Source of the DNA: Corynebacterium sp. HMSC27B11
GTDB lineage: Bacteria > Actinomycetota > Actinomycetes > Mycobacteriales > Mycobacteriaceae
Direction: 5' to 3'
DNA length: 64,000 nt
Assembly: GCF_001815985.1 (NCBI RefSeq)
Contig: NZ_KV823550.1
Location: 1 to 64,000, forward strand
Within the stretch, counting starts at the first letter, position 1, and each line of letters opens with the position of its first letter. Made by a program: the position numbers and the translations under genes. The notes beneath the pieces were generated by a model, which did no database searches, was not told the DNA's origin, and saw only the letters and a list, made by a program, of their open reading frames with translations. This document shows positions 24,774 to 36,489 of this stretch, one piece after another.

Positions 24774-26468
24774 ATGCAAGCATCGACCTATTTCCTCACG
24801 CATTACGCGATCAAGGCATGGGAGTGGCTGATCCACCCCGGCCTGCCGCTAGCCGCACTCGCGGTTCTGGCGGTTCTGATCCCGCGAATCGGCAGACTAT
24901 GCGTCCGCGTCGTCGCCCAGCGGCTGGATGCCGATGAGGAATCCACGAAATCCAAGCTCGCCCTCGCCGGCGCGCTGGTGTACCTCGTCGAAGCGGTGGT
25001 CTACTTCATCATCGCCATCCGGGCTCTGACCCTGCTCGGCGTACCAGCGGCCTCGGCAGCCGTCCCCGCCACCGTCGTTTCCGCCGCAATCGGTTTCGGC
25101 GCGCAGAACATCATCGGGGACTTCCTTTCCGGTGTCTTCATCATCACCGAGCGTCAGTTCGGCGTCGGCGATTACGTGAGCTTCGAGGGCACCAACAATG
25201 CGGTTGAGGGGACCGTCGTCGCGCTCACCCTCCGCGCCACGAAACTGCGTACCGCTAGCGGTGAGATGGTCACCGTCCCCAACGGCAAGGTCGGCGCGAT
25301 CACCAACTTCTCCCAGGACTGGTCCCGCGCCTTCGTCGAGATCGATATCCCGCTGCGCCCCGGTGAGAACATCGACCACCTGGTCTCACAGGTCGAAAAG
25401 GCAACCAAACGCGCCGTGTCCGCCCCCGACGTCAAGCCCAATGTCACCGGCGACGTCGACGTCATGCCCGCCATCGCCGTCGTCCAACCCCAGGCAGCCG
25501 GTCAGCCGTGGGCCGTGACCTTCCGCGTCACCGTCGACGTCATCCCCGCCAAGCAGTGGGCCGTGGAACGCGCCATTCGCTCGGCCATTCTGAACACCTT
25601 CTGGGAGCGCATGGAAACCGTTCCCGCCTCGCCGTTCGGAGCAAAGGAAGCCTCCGGCACTTCCATCCCACACAGCACGGTGCCGGGAGCAGCCCCGAAC
25701 ACGGCAGCGGACGACTCCGCCCCCACGACCGTGTTCGCCACCCGGCAGGAAGCAAGCGCTTCTCCGCAGAGTTCGCCACATGACGGTGTCCACAGCACGG
25801 ATACGTCTCGTCTGTCCGATGCCGACGATTCCGGCACCCCACTGGACCCGGCAGAAGAGGTCGCGATCATCCGATCGAAGGACGACGGCCCGGGAACAGC
25901 TTCCGACGGCGCGCTCATCGTCGGCACCGAAGACGACGATGAAGAAAACCTCGATTCCGGGGTATTCAAGCGATACGACTACAGCTCACGCTTCCAGCGC
26001 TGGCTGACCTTCGGCGGCCGAACCAGGGTCTCCACCACCCTGCTGTTCATCGCACTCGTGGTCCTGGGGCTGCTCGCCGCAGCATCCTCTAACCCGGACG
26101 ATGGCCGCGCCGGCATCCTCAACCCCGCTTATTGGAGCGACCGGCCGGCGAAGACCAGCGAACAGACCGAGTCTCCGGCCCCGGAGCCATCACAGCCCGC
26201 AACCCAGGATTCCCCAGAGCAACAGGGGCAGCAGCCCCAGCAGACTGGCCAGGCGGATAGCCCCGAGCCTCGATCCACGCAGCAGCCGAACGCCAACGAG
26301 CCGCAGCGCGGACAGCAGAATCAGGCCCCGCAGCCTCAGCAGCGAAACCAGAATCAGAATCAAAACCAGCAGTCCGATGGGAATCGCGGTGCCGAGGCAC
26401 CGTCTCCCACCGGCGCTGGCTCCGGGACTGGTGCGGGAGACTCCGGCGGGGACGCCGGGGGCTTCTAA
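24774..26468 (+). CDS. MscS-family mechanosensitive channel, MscCG/YggB-like
   Basis: A 564-residue channel. The N-terminal third is a compact MscS core: three hydrophobic segments, with the pore-lining helix and conserved AIGFGAQNIIGDFLSG, then a beta-domain with DYVSFEG. The C-terminal half is an extra domain: an acidic linker, a fourth membrane helix (VSTTLLFIALVVLGLLAAAS, ~420-440) and a ~110-residue Gln/Asn/Pro/Ser/Gly-rich tail. C. glutamicum MscCG, next to ilvB there too, opens on membrane tension and exports glutamate; the fourth helix fits that type. ATG 24774 follows TAGGGT by 8 nt with no SD. Divergent from ilvB. Confidence 0.9.
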   Translation: MQASTYFLTHYAIKAWEWLIHPGLPLAALAVLAVLIPRIGRLCVRVVAQRLDADEESTKSKLALAGALVYLVEAVVYFIIAIRALTLLGVPAASAAVPATVVSAAIGFGAQNIIGDFLSGVFIITERQFGVGDYVSFEGTNNAVEGTVVALTLRATKLRTASGEMVTVPNGKVGAITNFSQDWSRAFVEIDIPLRPGENIDHLVSQVEKATKRAVSAPDVKPNVTGDVDVMPAIAVVQPQAAGQPWAVTFRVTVDVIPAKQWAVERAIRSAILNTFWERMETVPASPFGAKEASGTSIPHSTVPGAAPNTAADDSAPTTVFATRQEASASPQSSPHDGVHSTDTSRLSDADDSGTPLDPAEEVAIIRSKDDGPGTASDGALIVGTEDDDEENLDSGVFKRYDYSSRFQRWLTFGGRTRVSTTLLFIALVVLGLLAAASSNPDDGRAGILNPAYWSDRPAKTSEQTESPAPEPSQPATQDSPEQQGQQPQQTGQADSPEPRSTQQPNANEPQRGQQNQAPQPQQRNQNQNQNQQSDGNRGAEAPSPTGAGSGTGAGDSGGDAGGF

Positions 26469-26544
26469 CGCGATCACACTGAGAGCCCAGGACTGAGGAA
26501 AAGGGATTTAAGCCCCACCCCGGGCACCTGGTTAAATGGCTCAC

Positions 26545-27210
26545 ATGAGCGCCCAGGACAACAACCCCACGAATAAGCCCCGCCCCGACCACAACCACGG
26601 TCGGCCGGCGGTGCGTCCCCAGACTTTCCACCCGAGCCGGGAAAACATCCTGGTCGGTTTCGTCATGTTCCTGATTAGCCTCATCTTCACCGGATACAAC
26701 GTCTCGGCGTTCTTCTGGATCCCACTGCTCCCACTGCTGTTCATCGTGTGGGTCATCAAGGCAGGGACCCGAGTGGATGGCAAGGGCATTACGGCCAAGC
26801 CTCTGATCCGACCATCCAAGACCGTGTCCTGGCAGGACTTCCAGGGCATCCGTTTCAACAAGGCGGGGAAGGCCTACGCCGCTGCCACAGATGATTCGCA
26901 ATTCTGGCTGCCTGGCATCACCTTCAACAGCCTCCCCGCCCTCGCCGAGGCCACCGCCGGCCGCATCCCGGACCCCCTCACCCCGGCGCGCCTGGATATT
27001 CACAACAAGGTGCAGGTCGTCAACCGCGATGGTTCGGCTGTGCTGATGGACTCCGAGGATTACGCTGAGTACGAGAAGCAGCGTCGCGCGGAGTACGAGG
27101 CCGAGCACCCCACGGCCGAACCAGCACCTGATGCGGATTCCGCCGCCTCCCCAGGGAACGCCGAGAATCCGGGTGCCAGCAGCACCCCCGAGCGCGCTCG
27201 CGATAACTAA
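26545..27210 (+). CDS. PH-domain membrane protein
   Basis: A 221-residue protein: polar N-terminus, two adjacent hydrophobic helices ([17 protein letters not shown] and [16 protein letters not shown]), then a bacterial PH domain ([30 protein letters not shown] and onward) and an acidic, Ala/Pro-rich tail. The role is unknown. It lies between the channel gene and ilvD on one strand, an order I recall from C. glutamicum. Start: ATG 26545 with a TTAAAT element 7 nt upstream; an in-frame ATG at 26536 overlaps that element and is less likely. Confidence 0.82.
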   Translation: MSAQDNNPTNKPRPDHNHGRPAVRPQTFHPSRENILVGFVMFLISLIFTGYNVSAFFWIPLLPLLFIVWVIKAGTRVDGKGITAKPLIRPSKTVSWQDFQGIRFNKAGKAYAAATDDSQFWLPGITFNSLPALAEATAGRIPDPLTPARLDIHNKVQVVNRDGSAVLMDSEDYAEYEKQRRAEYEAEHPTAEPAPDADSAASPGNAENPGASSTPERARDN

Positions 27211-27308
27211 AGAACACAACGCCGGCCTCGCGTTACCCGCTTCCAGGGACCGTACGGGGCCGGATAGCCACTTTCACCCATAGAGATATTGAAGAGAGCA
27301 CTTCGACA

Positions 27309-29186
27309 ATGACATCTCAGGACAACACCACTTCTTTCGGAGCCTCGATCCCGCTGCGCTCCGACGTCACGACGCAGGGCCGCAACGCTGCAGGTGCACG
27401 CGCGCTGTGGCGCGCGACGGGCATGACGGACGACGATTTCCACAAGCCGATCATCGCCATCGCGAACTCCTATACCCAGTTCGTGCCGGGCCACGTCCAC
27501 CTCAAGGACGTCGGCGACATCGTCGCTGAGGCCATCGAGGAGGCCGGCGGTGTGGCTCGCGAATTCAACACCATTGCGGTCGACGATGGCATCGCGATGG
27601 GCCACGCTGGCATGCTCTACTCCCTGCCCTCCCGCGAGATCATCTCCGACAGCGTGGAGTACATGGTTAACGGGCACGCCGCGGACGCCCTGGTGTGCAT
27701 CTCGAACTGCGACAAGATCACCCCGGGCATGCTGAACGCCGCGATGCGGTTGAACATCCCGGTCGTCTTCGTCTCGGGTGGCCCGATGGAGGCCGGTAAG
27801 GCCGTCGCCGTCGACGGCGTGGTCCAGGCCCCGACGGACCTGATCACCGCGATCTCGGCCTCCGCATCCGACAAGGTCGACGCCCAGGGGCTGCTGGACG
27901 TCGAGTCCGCAGCGTGCCCGACCTGTGGTTCCTGCTCTGGCATGTTCACCGCCAACTCCATGAACTGCCTCACCGAGGCGTTGGGCCTGTCCCTGCCGGG
28001 CAACGGCTCCACCTTGGCGACCCACGAGTACCGCCGCCGCCTGTTCACCCAGGCCGGCCACACCATCGTCGACCTGTGCCGCCGCTACTACGGCGAGGGC
28101 GACGAGTCCGTCCTGCCGCGCAATATCGCGACCAAGCACGCCTTCCAGAACGCAATGGCGCTGGACATGGCGATGGGTGGGTCCACGAACACCGTGCTGC
28201 ATATCCTCGCCGCCGCCCAGGAGGGCGAGGTGGACTTCACCCTGCAGGACATCGACGATCTCTCCCGCGAGGTGCCTTGCCTGTCCAAGGTCTCCCCGAA
28301 CTCCGACTTCCACATGGAGGACGTCCACCGCGCCGGCGGTATCCCCGCGATCCTGGGTGAGCTGTGGCGTGGCGGCAAGCTCAATGAGGACGTCCACACC
28401 GTGCATGCAAGCAGCCTCTCCGAATGGTTGGAGGACTGGGACATCCGCGCAGAGAGCCCGAGCGATGCCGCCATCGACCTCTTCCACGCCGCTCCGGGCG
28501 GGGTGCGCACCACCGAGGCCTTCTCCACCGAGAACCGCTGGTCCTCCCTGGACACCGATGCGACTGCGGGCTGCATCCGCGACGTCGAGCACGCCTACAC
28601 CGCCGACGGCGGCCTGGTGGTACTGCGCGGCAACCTCGCCGAGGACGGCGCCATCATCAAGGCGGCCGGCATCGACGAGGAGCTGTGGCACTTCGAGGGC
28701 AAGGCCCTCGTCGTCGAGTCCCAGGAGGACGCGGTGCGGGTGATCCTGGATAAGAAGGTTTCCCCAGGCGACTGCATCGTCGTCCGCTACGAGGGCCCAG
28801 CCGGTGGTCCGGGTATGCAGGAGATGCTGCACCCGACCGCCTTCCTGAAGGGCTCCGGCTTGGGTCGCGAGTGCGCGCTGATCACGGACGGCCGTTTCTC
28901 CGGCGGTTCCTCCGGCATCTCGGTCGGCCACATCTCCCCCGAGGCTGCCCACGGCGGGCTGATCGGCCTGGTTGAGGACGGCGACCCGATCCTCATCGAC
29001 GTCCACAATCGCACGCTGGAGCTGCAGATCTCCGAGGAGGAGATCGCGCGCCGTCGTAGCCAGATGGACGCTTCCGACACCCCGTGGCAGCCCACCACCC
29101 GCAAGCGCCGGGTCACAAAGGCCCTGCGTGCCTATGCGGCGATGGCAACCTCCGCCGATAAGGGCGCAGTTCGCGAGGTGAAGTAG
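27309..29186 (+). CDS. ilvD: Dihydroxy-acid dehydratase
   Basis: A 625-residue Fe-S enzyme that dehydrates 2,3-dihydroxy-isovalerate and -methylvalerate to the 2-oxo acids, fourth step of branched-chain amino acid synthesis. Cluster-ligand cysteines are visible in [10 protein letters not shown] and [19 protein letters not shown]; the C-terminal [12 protein letters not shown] motif carries the catalytic Ser. Length is normal. It is followed 5 nt later by the UvrA-like gene, so the two are co-transcribed. The other ilv genes lie 3-6 kb away on the opposite strand. Confidence 0.96.
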   Translation: MTSQDNTTSFGASIPLRSDVTTQGRNAAGARALWRATGMTDDDFHKPIIAIANSYTQFVPGHVHLKDVGDIVAEAIEEAGGVAREFNTIAVDDGIAMGHAGMLYSLPSREIISDSVEYMVNGHAADALVCISNCDKITPGMLNAAMRLNIPVVFVSGGPMEAGKAVAVDGVVQAPTDLITAISASASDKVDAQGLLDVESAACPTCGSCSGMFTANSMNCLTEALGLSLPGNGSTLATHEYRRRLFTQAGHTIVDLCRRYYGEGDESVLPRNIATKHAFQNAMALDMAMGGSTNTVLHILAAAQEGEVDFTLQDIDDLSREVPCLSKVSPNSDFHMEDVHRAGGIPAILGELWRGGKLNEDVHTVHASSLSEWLEDWDIRAESPSDAAIDLFHAAPGGVRTTEAFSTENRWSSLDTDATAGCIRDVEHAYTADGGLVVLRGNLAEDGAIIKAAGIDEELWHFEGKALVVESQEDAVRVILDKKVSPGDCIVVRYEGPAGGPGMQEMLHPTAFLKGSGLGRECALITDGRFSGGSSGISVGHISPEAAHGGLIGLVEDGDPILIDVHNRTLELQISEEEIARRRSQMDASDTPWQPTTRKRRVTKALRAYAAMATSADKGAVREVK

Positions 29187-29191
29187 CCACC

Positions 29192-31783
<2,592 letters not shown>

Positions 31784-31819
31784 GCCTGAACACCTAAGGC
31801 CTGCCCAAAGGCATAAGAA

Positions 31820-31850
31820 AACCCGAGCCCTGGTGGGCTCGGGTTCTGTT
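31820..31850. terminator. Bidirectional terminator
   Basis: A perfect 11-bp stem (31820-31830 with 31835-31845, TGGT loop) between convergent genes, followed by CTGTTTT on the plus strand and TTCTTATG on the minus strand. Confidence 0.85.
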
Positions 31851-31884
31851 TTCGCTGGCGCTTGCGCGCGCCGTACCGCGAAGT

Positions 31885-33411
31885 TTAGAAGGGGTTGCGA
31901 CCGCCCGTGAGCAGCCAGAGCGCGGCGAAACCGGCGATGCCGAGGACCGCAAAGATCCACGAGGAGGCCAGCGGCCGGGTCGCCCAGCTACGGGAGCGAT
32001 CCAGGGATGCCCCGCCCGGGCCGGTGAAGATCAGGCTGAGGCTGATCAGCGCGTAGAGCGCCCACTGGTGGATCACCGGGTTCAGCCCGTAGGGCCACAG
32101 CGAGCCCTGGTGGCCGGAAAGGTGGAAGGTCGCCATGAAGGCCGAGACCACGAAAGCGAGGGCGGCGGCGAACGGCGTGAGCAGGCCCAGGATCAGCAGT
32201 CCACCGGCGATGACCTCGGCGGCAGGGATAGCAACAGCGAGCACCCCAGATCCGCTGAAGAAACTAAGCCGACTTTCGAGGGCGCTGATGCCTGGATCCC
32301 CGGCAAAGCCAAAGAGGGTCTGCAGACCGGAGATCAGCAGCACCGCGCCCGCGACGATGCGCAGGATAGCCAGGCCGAGGGACTGAGTACCGCGGCGGGT
32401 CTCCACTGGCTCGGCGATCGGAGCAAGCGGCTGGCCGTCAGGCCCGTAGGCAACCTCGCCCTCAGGCCCCACCGGCTGCGCGTTCGGATCCCACTGCGCA
32501 TCCGTGTCGAAGCCCCCCTGGGGGTGAGCTTCGCCTGGCTGCGCCGGGTAGCCCTGCGCGGCGGTGTCGGCGTCGTTCTTCGAAGCGCCGACGCCAGCGG
32601 CGTACCCGCCGGCGGCTCCCGCGGCCCCCGCCCCGGCCACCCCAGCGCCGAGCGCTGCGGTGTTTGTGCCGGTCTGTGGCTGAGCCTGCTGCTGCGCCGC
32701 CGTGCCCTGCGAGCCGGTGCCCGCACCAGCGCCAGAGAGGTCGAGCACCTCAGTCCGCTGATCCTCGGCGGCGCCTGGCTGCTCACCAGGCACATTCGGA
32801 ACATCGGCTGCCGGCGCGGACTCAGCCTCGGGAGCTGGTTCCGGCGCGGGTGCCTCGATGCGCTGGGGGCGGGCGCGGCCCGCGAGCGCATAAATATCGC
32901 GCGGACGGCTCTGCTCAGCGGTCCCCCGCTCTGCCGCCCCTGCCGTGTCAGTCCGCTCCGCTGCGTCCTTGCCCTTGGCCGTGGCCTTAGCGTCAGCCGC
33001 CGCGGTGTCGGCCTTCTTAGCCTCGGCAGGCTTGGTGCCAGTAGCCTTAACTGCTGCCTTCGGGGCATCGCCCTTAGCAGGCTTCGCCTGAGCGGAGGCT
33101 GGGGATTTGTCGTCACCCGACTTCGCCTTGGGCTTGGCCGCAGTCTTCGCGGTTGGGGCATCCTTCGCAGCCGCCTTCTTATCCGCGGCAGCCGGGCCGT
33201 TCTTCACGGTCTTCGCCGCTGGAGCAGCCGGAGCCTTCGGGGCACCTGGCGCCTTCGGAGCACCCTTCGCGGCTGGTTCCGGCGTTGCGCCCTCGTAATC
33301 TGGCACATCGATATCGGCGTACGGTTCCGATGCGCGGTCGCTGTGCCCGAAGGGCGAACCTCCAAGCGCCCCCTTCTGGGGCTTCTTGCCATTCTTCGAT
33401 GCGTCAGTCAT
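31885..33411 (-). CDS. DoxX-family membrane protein with long low-complexity N-terminus
   Basis: 508 residues in two parts. Residues ~1-340 are disordered-looking and very rich in Ala, Pro, Lys, Glu and Gly (AAKGAPKAPGAPKAPAAPAA and similar). Residues ~345-508 form a DoxX domain of about four to five membrane helices starting SLGLAILRIVAGAVLLISG, with the FHLSGHQ segment, and ending near WLLTGGRNPF. DoxX proteins are linked to redox stress or sulfur oxidation in other systems; the role here is unknown. Start: ATG 33411 follows TAGGCT by 6 nt, so it may be leaderless. It shares a terminator with the convergent UvrA-like gene. Confidence 0.8.
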   Translation of the reverse strand: MTDASKNGKKPQKGALGGSPFGHSDRASEPYADIDVPDYEGATPEPAAKGAPKAPGAPKAPAAPAAKTVKNGPAAADKKAAAKDAPTAKTAAKPKAKSGDDKSPASAQAKPAKGDAPKAAVKATGTKPAEAKKADTAAADAKATAKGKDAAERTDTAGAAERGTAEQSRPRDIYALAGRARPQRIEAPAPEPAPEAESAPAADVPNVPGEQPGAAEDQRTEVLDLSGAGAGTGSQGTAAQQQAQPQTGTNTAALGAGVAGAGAAGAAGGYAAGVGASKNDADTAAQGYPAQPGEAHPQGGFDTDAQWDPNAQPVGPEGEVAYGPDGQPLAPIAEPVETRRGTQSLGLAILRIVAGAVLLISGLQTLFGFAGDPGISALESRLSFFSGSGVLAVAIPAAEVIAGGLLILGLLTPFAAALAFVVSAFMATFHLSGHQGSLWPYGLNPVIHQWALYALISLSLIFTGPGGASLDRSRSWATRPLASSWIFAVLGIAGFAALWLLTGGRNPF

Positions 33412-33559
33412 GTCCCCAGCCTAAACGAGTTTCCCCAGGAACAGACCGAACAGACGCGGAGTGTCGGAGAACACTGCACCTGCCCAATCGAGCAACCTCC
33501 CTAGGATGAAGTTATAAAACCCGCAGCTCAGAGCATTCAAACGTCCAAGTGGCTGACTT

Positions 33560-33580
33560 TTGTTGACATATCATCAATAA
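33560..33580. promoter_or_regulatory. Inverted repeat upstream of the GST-like gene
   Basis: TTGTTGA (33560-33566) and TCAATAA (33574-33580) form a 7-7-7 inverted repeat with one G-T mismatch, embedding TTGACA. It lies 65-85 bp upstream of the ATG at 33645 in the only AT-rich stretch of the gap, a plausible operator/promoter. The regulator is unknown. Confidence 0.4.
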
Positions 33581-33644
33581 TGGAGGAAAGCCTAGCGGCT
33601 CAGGTCTCCAACAGAGCACGCAAATATAGAGGACAGTGAGGGAT

Positions 33645-34691
33645 ATGGCTTACGTTGAATCGGGCGGCGAATTCGATCGCGACATGAACTACATCGACGA
33701 CCGCATCGTCAAGGACGTCGAAAACTTCGACCCCAGCAACACCGCCTCCGGCAAAGGACAGGCCTGGCCGGTCAAGCCCAATACTTACCGGCTGATCGCA
33801 GCCCGCGCCTGCCCGTGGGCACACCGCGCGGTGATCACCCGGCGCCTCATGGGCCTCGAGGACGCGATCTCCCTGGGGCTAACCGGCCCCACTCACGACT
33901 GGAAGTCCTGGACCTTCGACCTCAACGAAGACTCCGTCGACCCCGTGCTGAAGATCGGCAAGCTCCGCGACGCTTACCTCAACCGCTACCGGGATTACCC
34001 TCGCGGCATCACCGTCCCGGCGATGGTGGACGTCGCGTCGAAGTCGGTGGTCAGCAACGACTTCTTCAGCATCGTCGAGGACCTCGCCACTCAGTGGACC
34101 GATTATCAGCGCCCCGGAGCCCCGGACCTCTACCCGGAGGCGTTGCGCGCGGAGATCGACGAGATCAACGAGCGCGTCTTCCGCACCGTCAACAACGGCG
34201 TCTACCGCGCAGGGTTCACCGGTTCGCAGGAGTCCTACGAGAAGGCTTTCAACGAGCTCTTCAGCACCCTCGACTGGCTGGAGGAACGACTGAGCAGCCG
34301 CCGCTACCTGGTCGGCGATCACATCACGCTGGCGGATGTGTACCTCTACCCCACCCTGATTCGTTTCGACATGGTGTATCACAACCACTTCAAGTGCAAT
34401 CGAAACAAGATCTCGGAGATGCCGAACCTATGGGGCTACCTGCGTGATCTCTTCCAGACACCGGGCTTCGGCGACAGCACGAATTTCCAGCAGATCAAGG
34501 ACCACTACTTCCTGGTCCACACCGATATCAATCCCACCGGCGTGGTCCCGGTCGGCCCAAGCCCGGAGATCTTCTACACCGAGCATGGCCGCGAGGAGCT
34601 CCCGGGCAGCCCGTTCGGCGAGGGCACCGCCCCGGGCGCTCCCCAAGGGGAGGACGTGCTGGACGGCGACGAGGTCGGCGCCTTCGCCTAA
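33645..34691 (+). CDS. Glutathionyl-hydroquinone reductase-like GST
   Basis: A 348-residue Xi/Omega-type glutathione transferase-like protein (YqjG/PcpF/ECM4 family). The N-terminal thioredoxin-like half has the catalytic-type CPWAHR motif near residue ~55; the family SNDFFSIV segment and a helical C-terminal domain (LVGDHITLADVYLYPTLIRFD) follow. E. coli relatives reduce glutathionyl-hydroquinones. Corynebacteria use mycothiol rather than glutathione, so the thiol partner is probably different (inference). ATG 33645 has AGAGGA 10 nt upstream; a GTG at 33636 is the alternative. Confidence 0.87.
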   Translation: MAYVESGGEFDRDMNYIDDRIVKDVENFDPSNTASGKGQAWPVKPNTYRLIAARACPWAHRAVITRRLMGLEDAISLGLTGPTHDWKSWTFDLNEDSVDPVLKIGKLRDAYLNRYRDYPRGITVPAMVDVASKSVVSNDFFSIVEDLATQWTDYQRPGAPDLYPEALRAEIDEINERVFRTVNNGVYRAGFTGSQESYEKAFNELFSTLDWLEERLSSRRYLVGDHITLADVYLYPTLIRFDMVYHNHFKCNRNKISEMPNLWGYLRDLFQTPGFGDSTNFQQIKDHYFLVHTDINPTGVVPVGPSPEIFYTEHGREELPGSPFGEGTAPGAPQGEDVLDGDEVGAFA

Positions 34692-34720
34692 GTTAGCGCC
34701 TGGTTTTTAGCGCTTCGGCA

Positions 34721-35665
34721 CTAACGCTTGGTGCCGATCTTCTCGGCGACATCCTCCAGCCCCGTGGTGATCTTCGAACCCGCGGAGGCACCCGTGGTCG
34801 CCGGGGAAATCAGCTCCACCCGTGCGCCCAGCTCGGCGATCGCCGGCTGGTCCAGAAGATCCGCGAAGGCCTCCTTGCCCTGCCCGCGGAAGTCTTCGAC
34901 GAGGATGACGTCCGGAGCAAGCGCGGCGATGCGCTCCGGGTCTGCCGGTGCCGCACCCCGCATGCCCTCAGCCTCGGAGATCAGCTCGCCACCGGCCTCC
35001 TTCACCAGGCCGCTGGCCATCGTGGACGGCGCCATGATCATCTTCTTGCCGCCGCGAGCCATGAGCAGCAGGACGCGGGGCTTGGCTTCCTTGTCCAGCG
35101 ACCCCACGATCTCATCGCGTCGCTCGCCGATCTTCGCGCTCAGCTCCTGGGCCTTGTCCTGCTCGCCGGTCAGCTCGCCGAGGGTGGTCATGCTCTTCAT
35201 GAGGCTGTCGATGGAGCTCCAGTCGGAGTCCTTGAAGGTGTGAACCTTCACCCCGCTGTTGGCGAGCAGCTCCGCGGCAGAGCCCTCGGAGCCATGCCGC
35301 TCGGTCAGCACGACCAGATCCGGGTTGAGCGCCAGCACCTGCTCCGGGTCGGCGTGCACCCCATCGGGAAGCGCGGTCTCGCCAACCGGCTTGCTGCCAG
35401 GGGTCGCCGGGGATGCCACGATGCGCTCGTGATCGACGAGCTCCGCGAGCACGCTGGTCGCATCGGAAGACAAGGAGGCGATGCGCTGCGGCTTGGTTAC
35501 CGCCTCTCCGGACTCGGTGGACTCCGCGCTGCGGCTTTCCTCCGCTCCCTGCGTAGCTTGCGCAGCGCCGTCGTCCTCGGCCGGGGAGCACGCCGCGGCG
35601 AAAGTGAACAGCGAGAGGGTCAGCGCGACGAGCGCGCGACGCCAGTGCTTACGGGTAGTAGTCAT
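34721..35665 (-). CDS. FecB/BtuF-type substrate-binding lipoprotein
   Basis: A 314-residue extracytoplasmic binding protein of a type III (TroA/BtuF-like) ABC importer. The N-terminus is a lipoprotein signal: positive residues, ALVALTLSLF, then the FAAAC lipobox. A Ser/Glu/Ala-rich linker follows, then RIASLSSDATSVLAEL and LALNPDLVVLTERHGS, typical of siderophore, heme or cobalamin binders. The ligand cannot be told from sequence. Start: ATG 35665 with AAGGA 5-6 nt upstream. It is the last gene of the permease-ATPase-binding protein operon, an unusual position, after a 119-bp gap. Confidence 0.85.
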   Translation of the reverse strand: MTTTRKHWRRALVALTLSLFTFAAACSPAEDDGAAQATQGAEESRSAESTESGEAVTKPQRIASLSSDATSVLAELVDHERIVASPATPGSKPVGETALPDGVHADPEQVLALNPDLVVLTERHGSEGSAAELLANSGVKVHTFKDSDWSSIDSLMKSMTTLGELTGEQDKAQELSAKIGERRDEIVGSLDKEAKPRVLLLMARGGKKMIMAPSTMASGLVKEAGGELISEAEGMRGAAPADPERIAALAPDVILVEDFRGQGKEAFADLLDQPAIAELGARVELISPATTGASAGSKITTGLEDVAEKIGTKR

Positions 35666-35784
35666 TCTCATCCTTAAAGTCTTTTGTCTTGGGTCTCGGG
35701 GCGTAGCGTTTCAGTGCTCCGCCACCGTGGGATTCGGGTTTACGGCGCATCCGGAAGCAGCGGCCAACCCGCCGCCACGCGGTG

Positions 35785-36489
35785 TCACAGCGGGGTGACT
35801 CGCAGGCTCTCCGTCACCGGGTCCGGCCTAATGTCCACCGGGACGCCGTAAACCTCGGATACCAGCTCCGGGGAAAGCACCGCCTCAGGCGGCCCCGTGG
35901 CAGCCACGTTCCGCTCCGCCATGAGGACGAGCCGGTCGCAGTACCGCGCCGCCAGGGTCAGGTCGTGCAGGACAACCACCACGGTCTTGCCCTGCTGTGC
36001 CTGTTCCCTCAGGAGGTTGAGCACCCGCACCTGGTGTTTAAGGTCGAGCGCGCTGGTGGGCTCATCGCACAGCAGAACCGGGGTGTCCTGCGCGATCGCG
36101 CGTGCGACGTGAACCAGCTGGCGCTCGCCGCCAGAAATCTGATTGACCGATTTCTCCCTCAGGTGCTCGATCCCCACCCTCGCCAGCGAGTCTTCCACGA
36201 TCTGGCGGTCGGAATCCGTGAACTGTTGGAACCGGGACACGTGGGGGTGGCGTCCGAACTGGACGACCTCGGCGACGGAGAAGTCGAAGCTCATCGTCGT
36301 TTCCTGGGGGACGACCGCCATCTGCTGGGCGCGCTGACGGTCGGAGGTTCCAGCATCCAGCCAGACCCCGCGCAGCAGCGTCGACTTGCCGGCCCCGTTG
36401 GGGCCGATGATTCCGGTGACCTGGCCCTGTTCGGCCGAGAAGGCGACGTCGGAAAGAATGCCGGGGACGGTGATGCGGGCGTCAATCAT
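35785..36489 (-). CDS. FecE/HmuV-type ABC importer ATPase
   Basis: A 234-residue ATPase for an iron-siderophore, heme or cobalamin importer. Walker A GPNGAGKS, signature ISGGERQ, and Walker B with catalytic Glu in PVLLCDEPTSALD are all visible, as is the switch His in VLHDLTLAARYCDR. Its ATG (36489) overlaps the permease stop codon (ATGA); an in-frame GTG at 36498 is possible. It would power the FecCD permease upstream. Confidence 0.88.
   Translation of the reverse strand: MIDARITVPGILSDVAFSAEQGQVTGIIGPNGAGKSTLLRGVWLDAGTSDRQRAQQMAVVPQETTMSFDFSVAEVVQFGRHPHVSRFQQFTDSDRQIVEDSLARVGIEHLREKSVNQISGGERQLVHVARAIAQDTPVLLCDEPTSALDLKHQVRVLNLLREQAQQGKTVVVVLHDLTLAARYCDRLVLMAERNVAATGPPEAVLSPELVSEVYGVPVDIRPDPVTESLRVTPL

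Noticed and set aside
33580..33638. A 19-codon frame just upstream of the GST-like gene
   Set aside because: No biased codon run, no fitting promoter spacing (the TTGACA is too close) and no clear role; chance is likelier.
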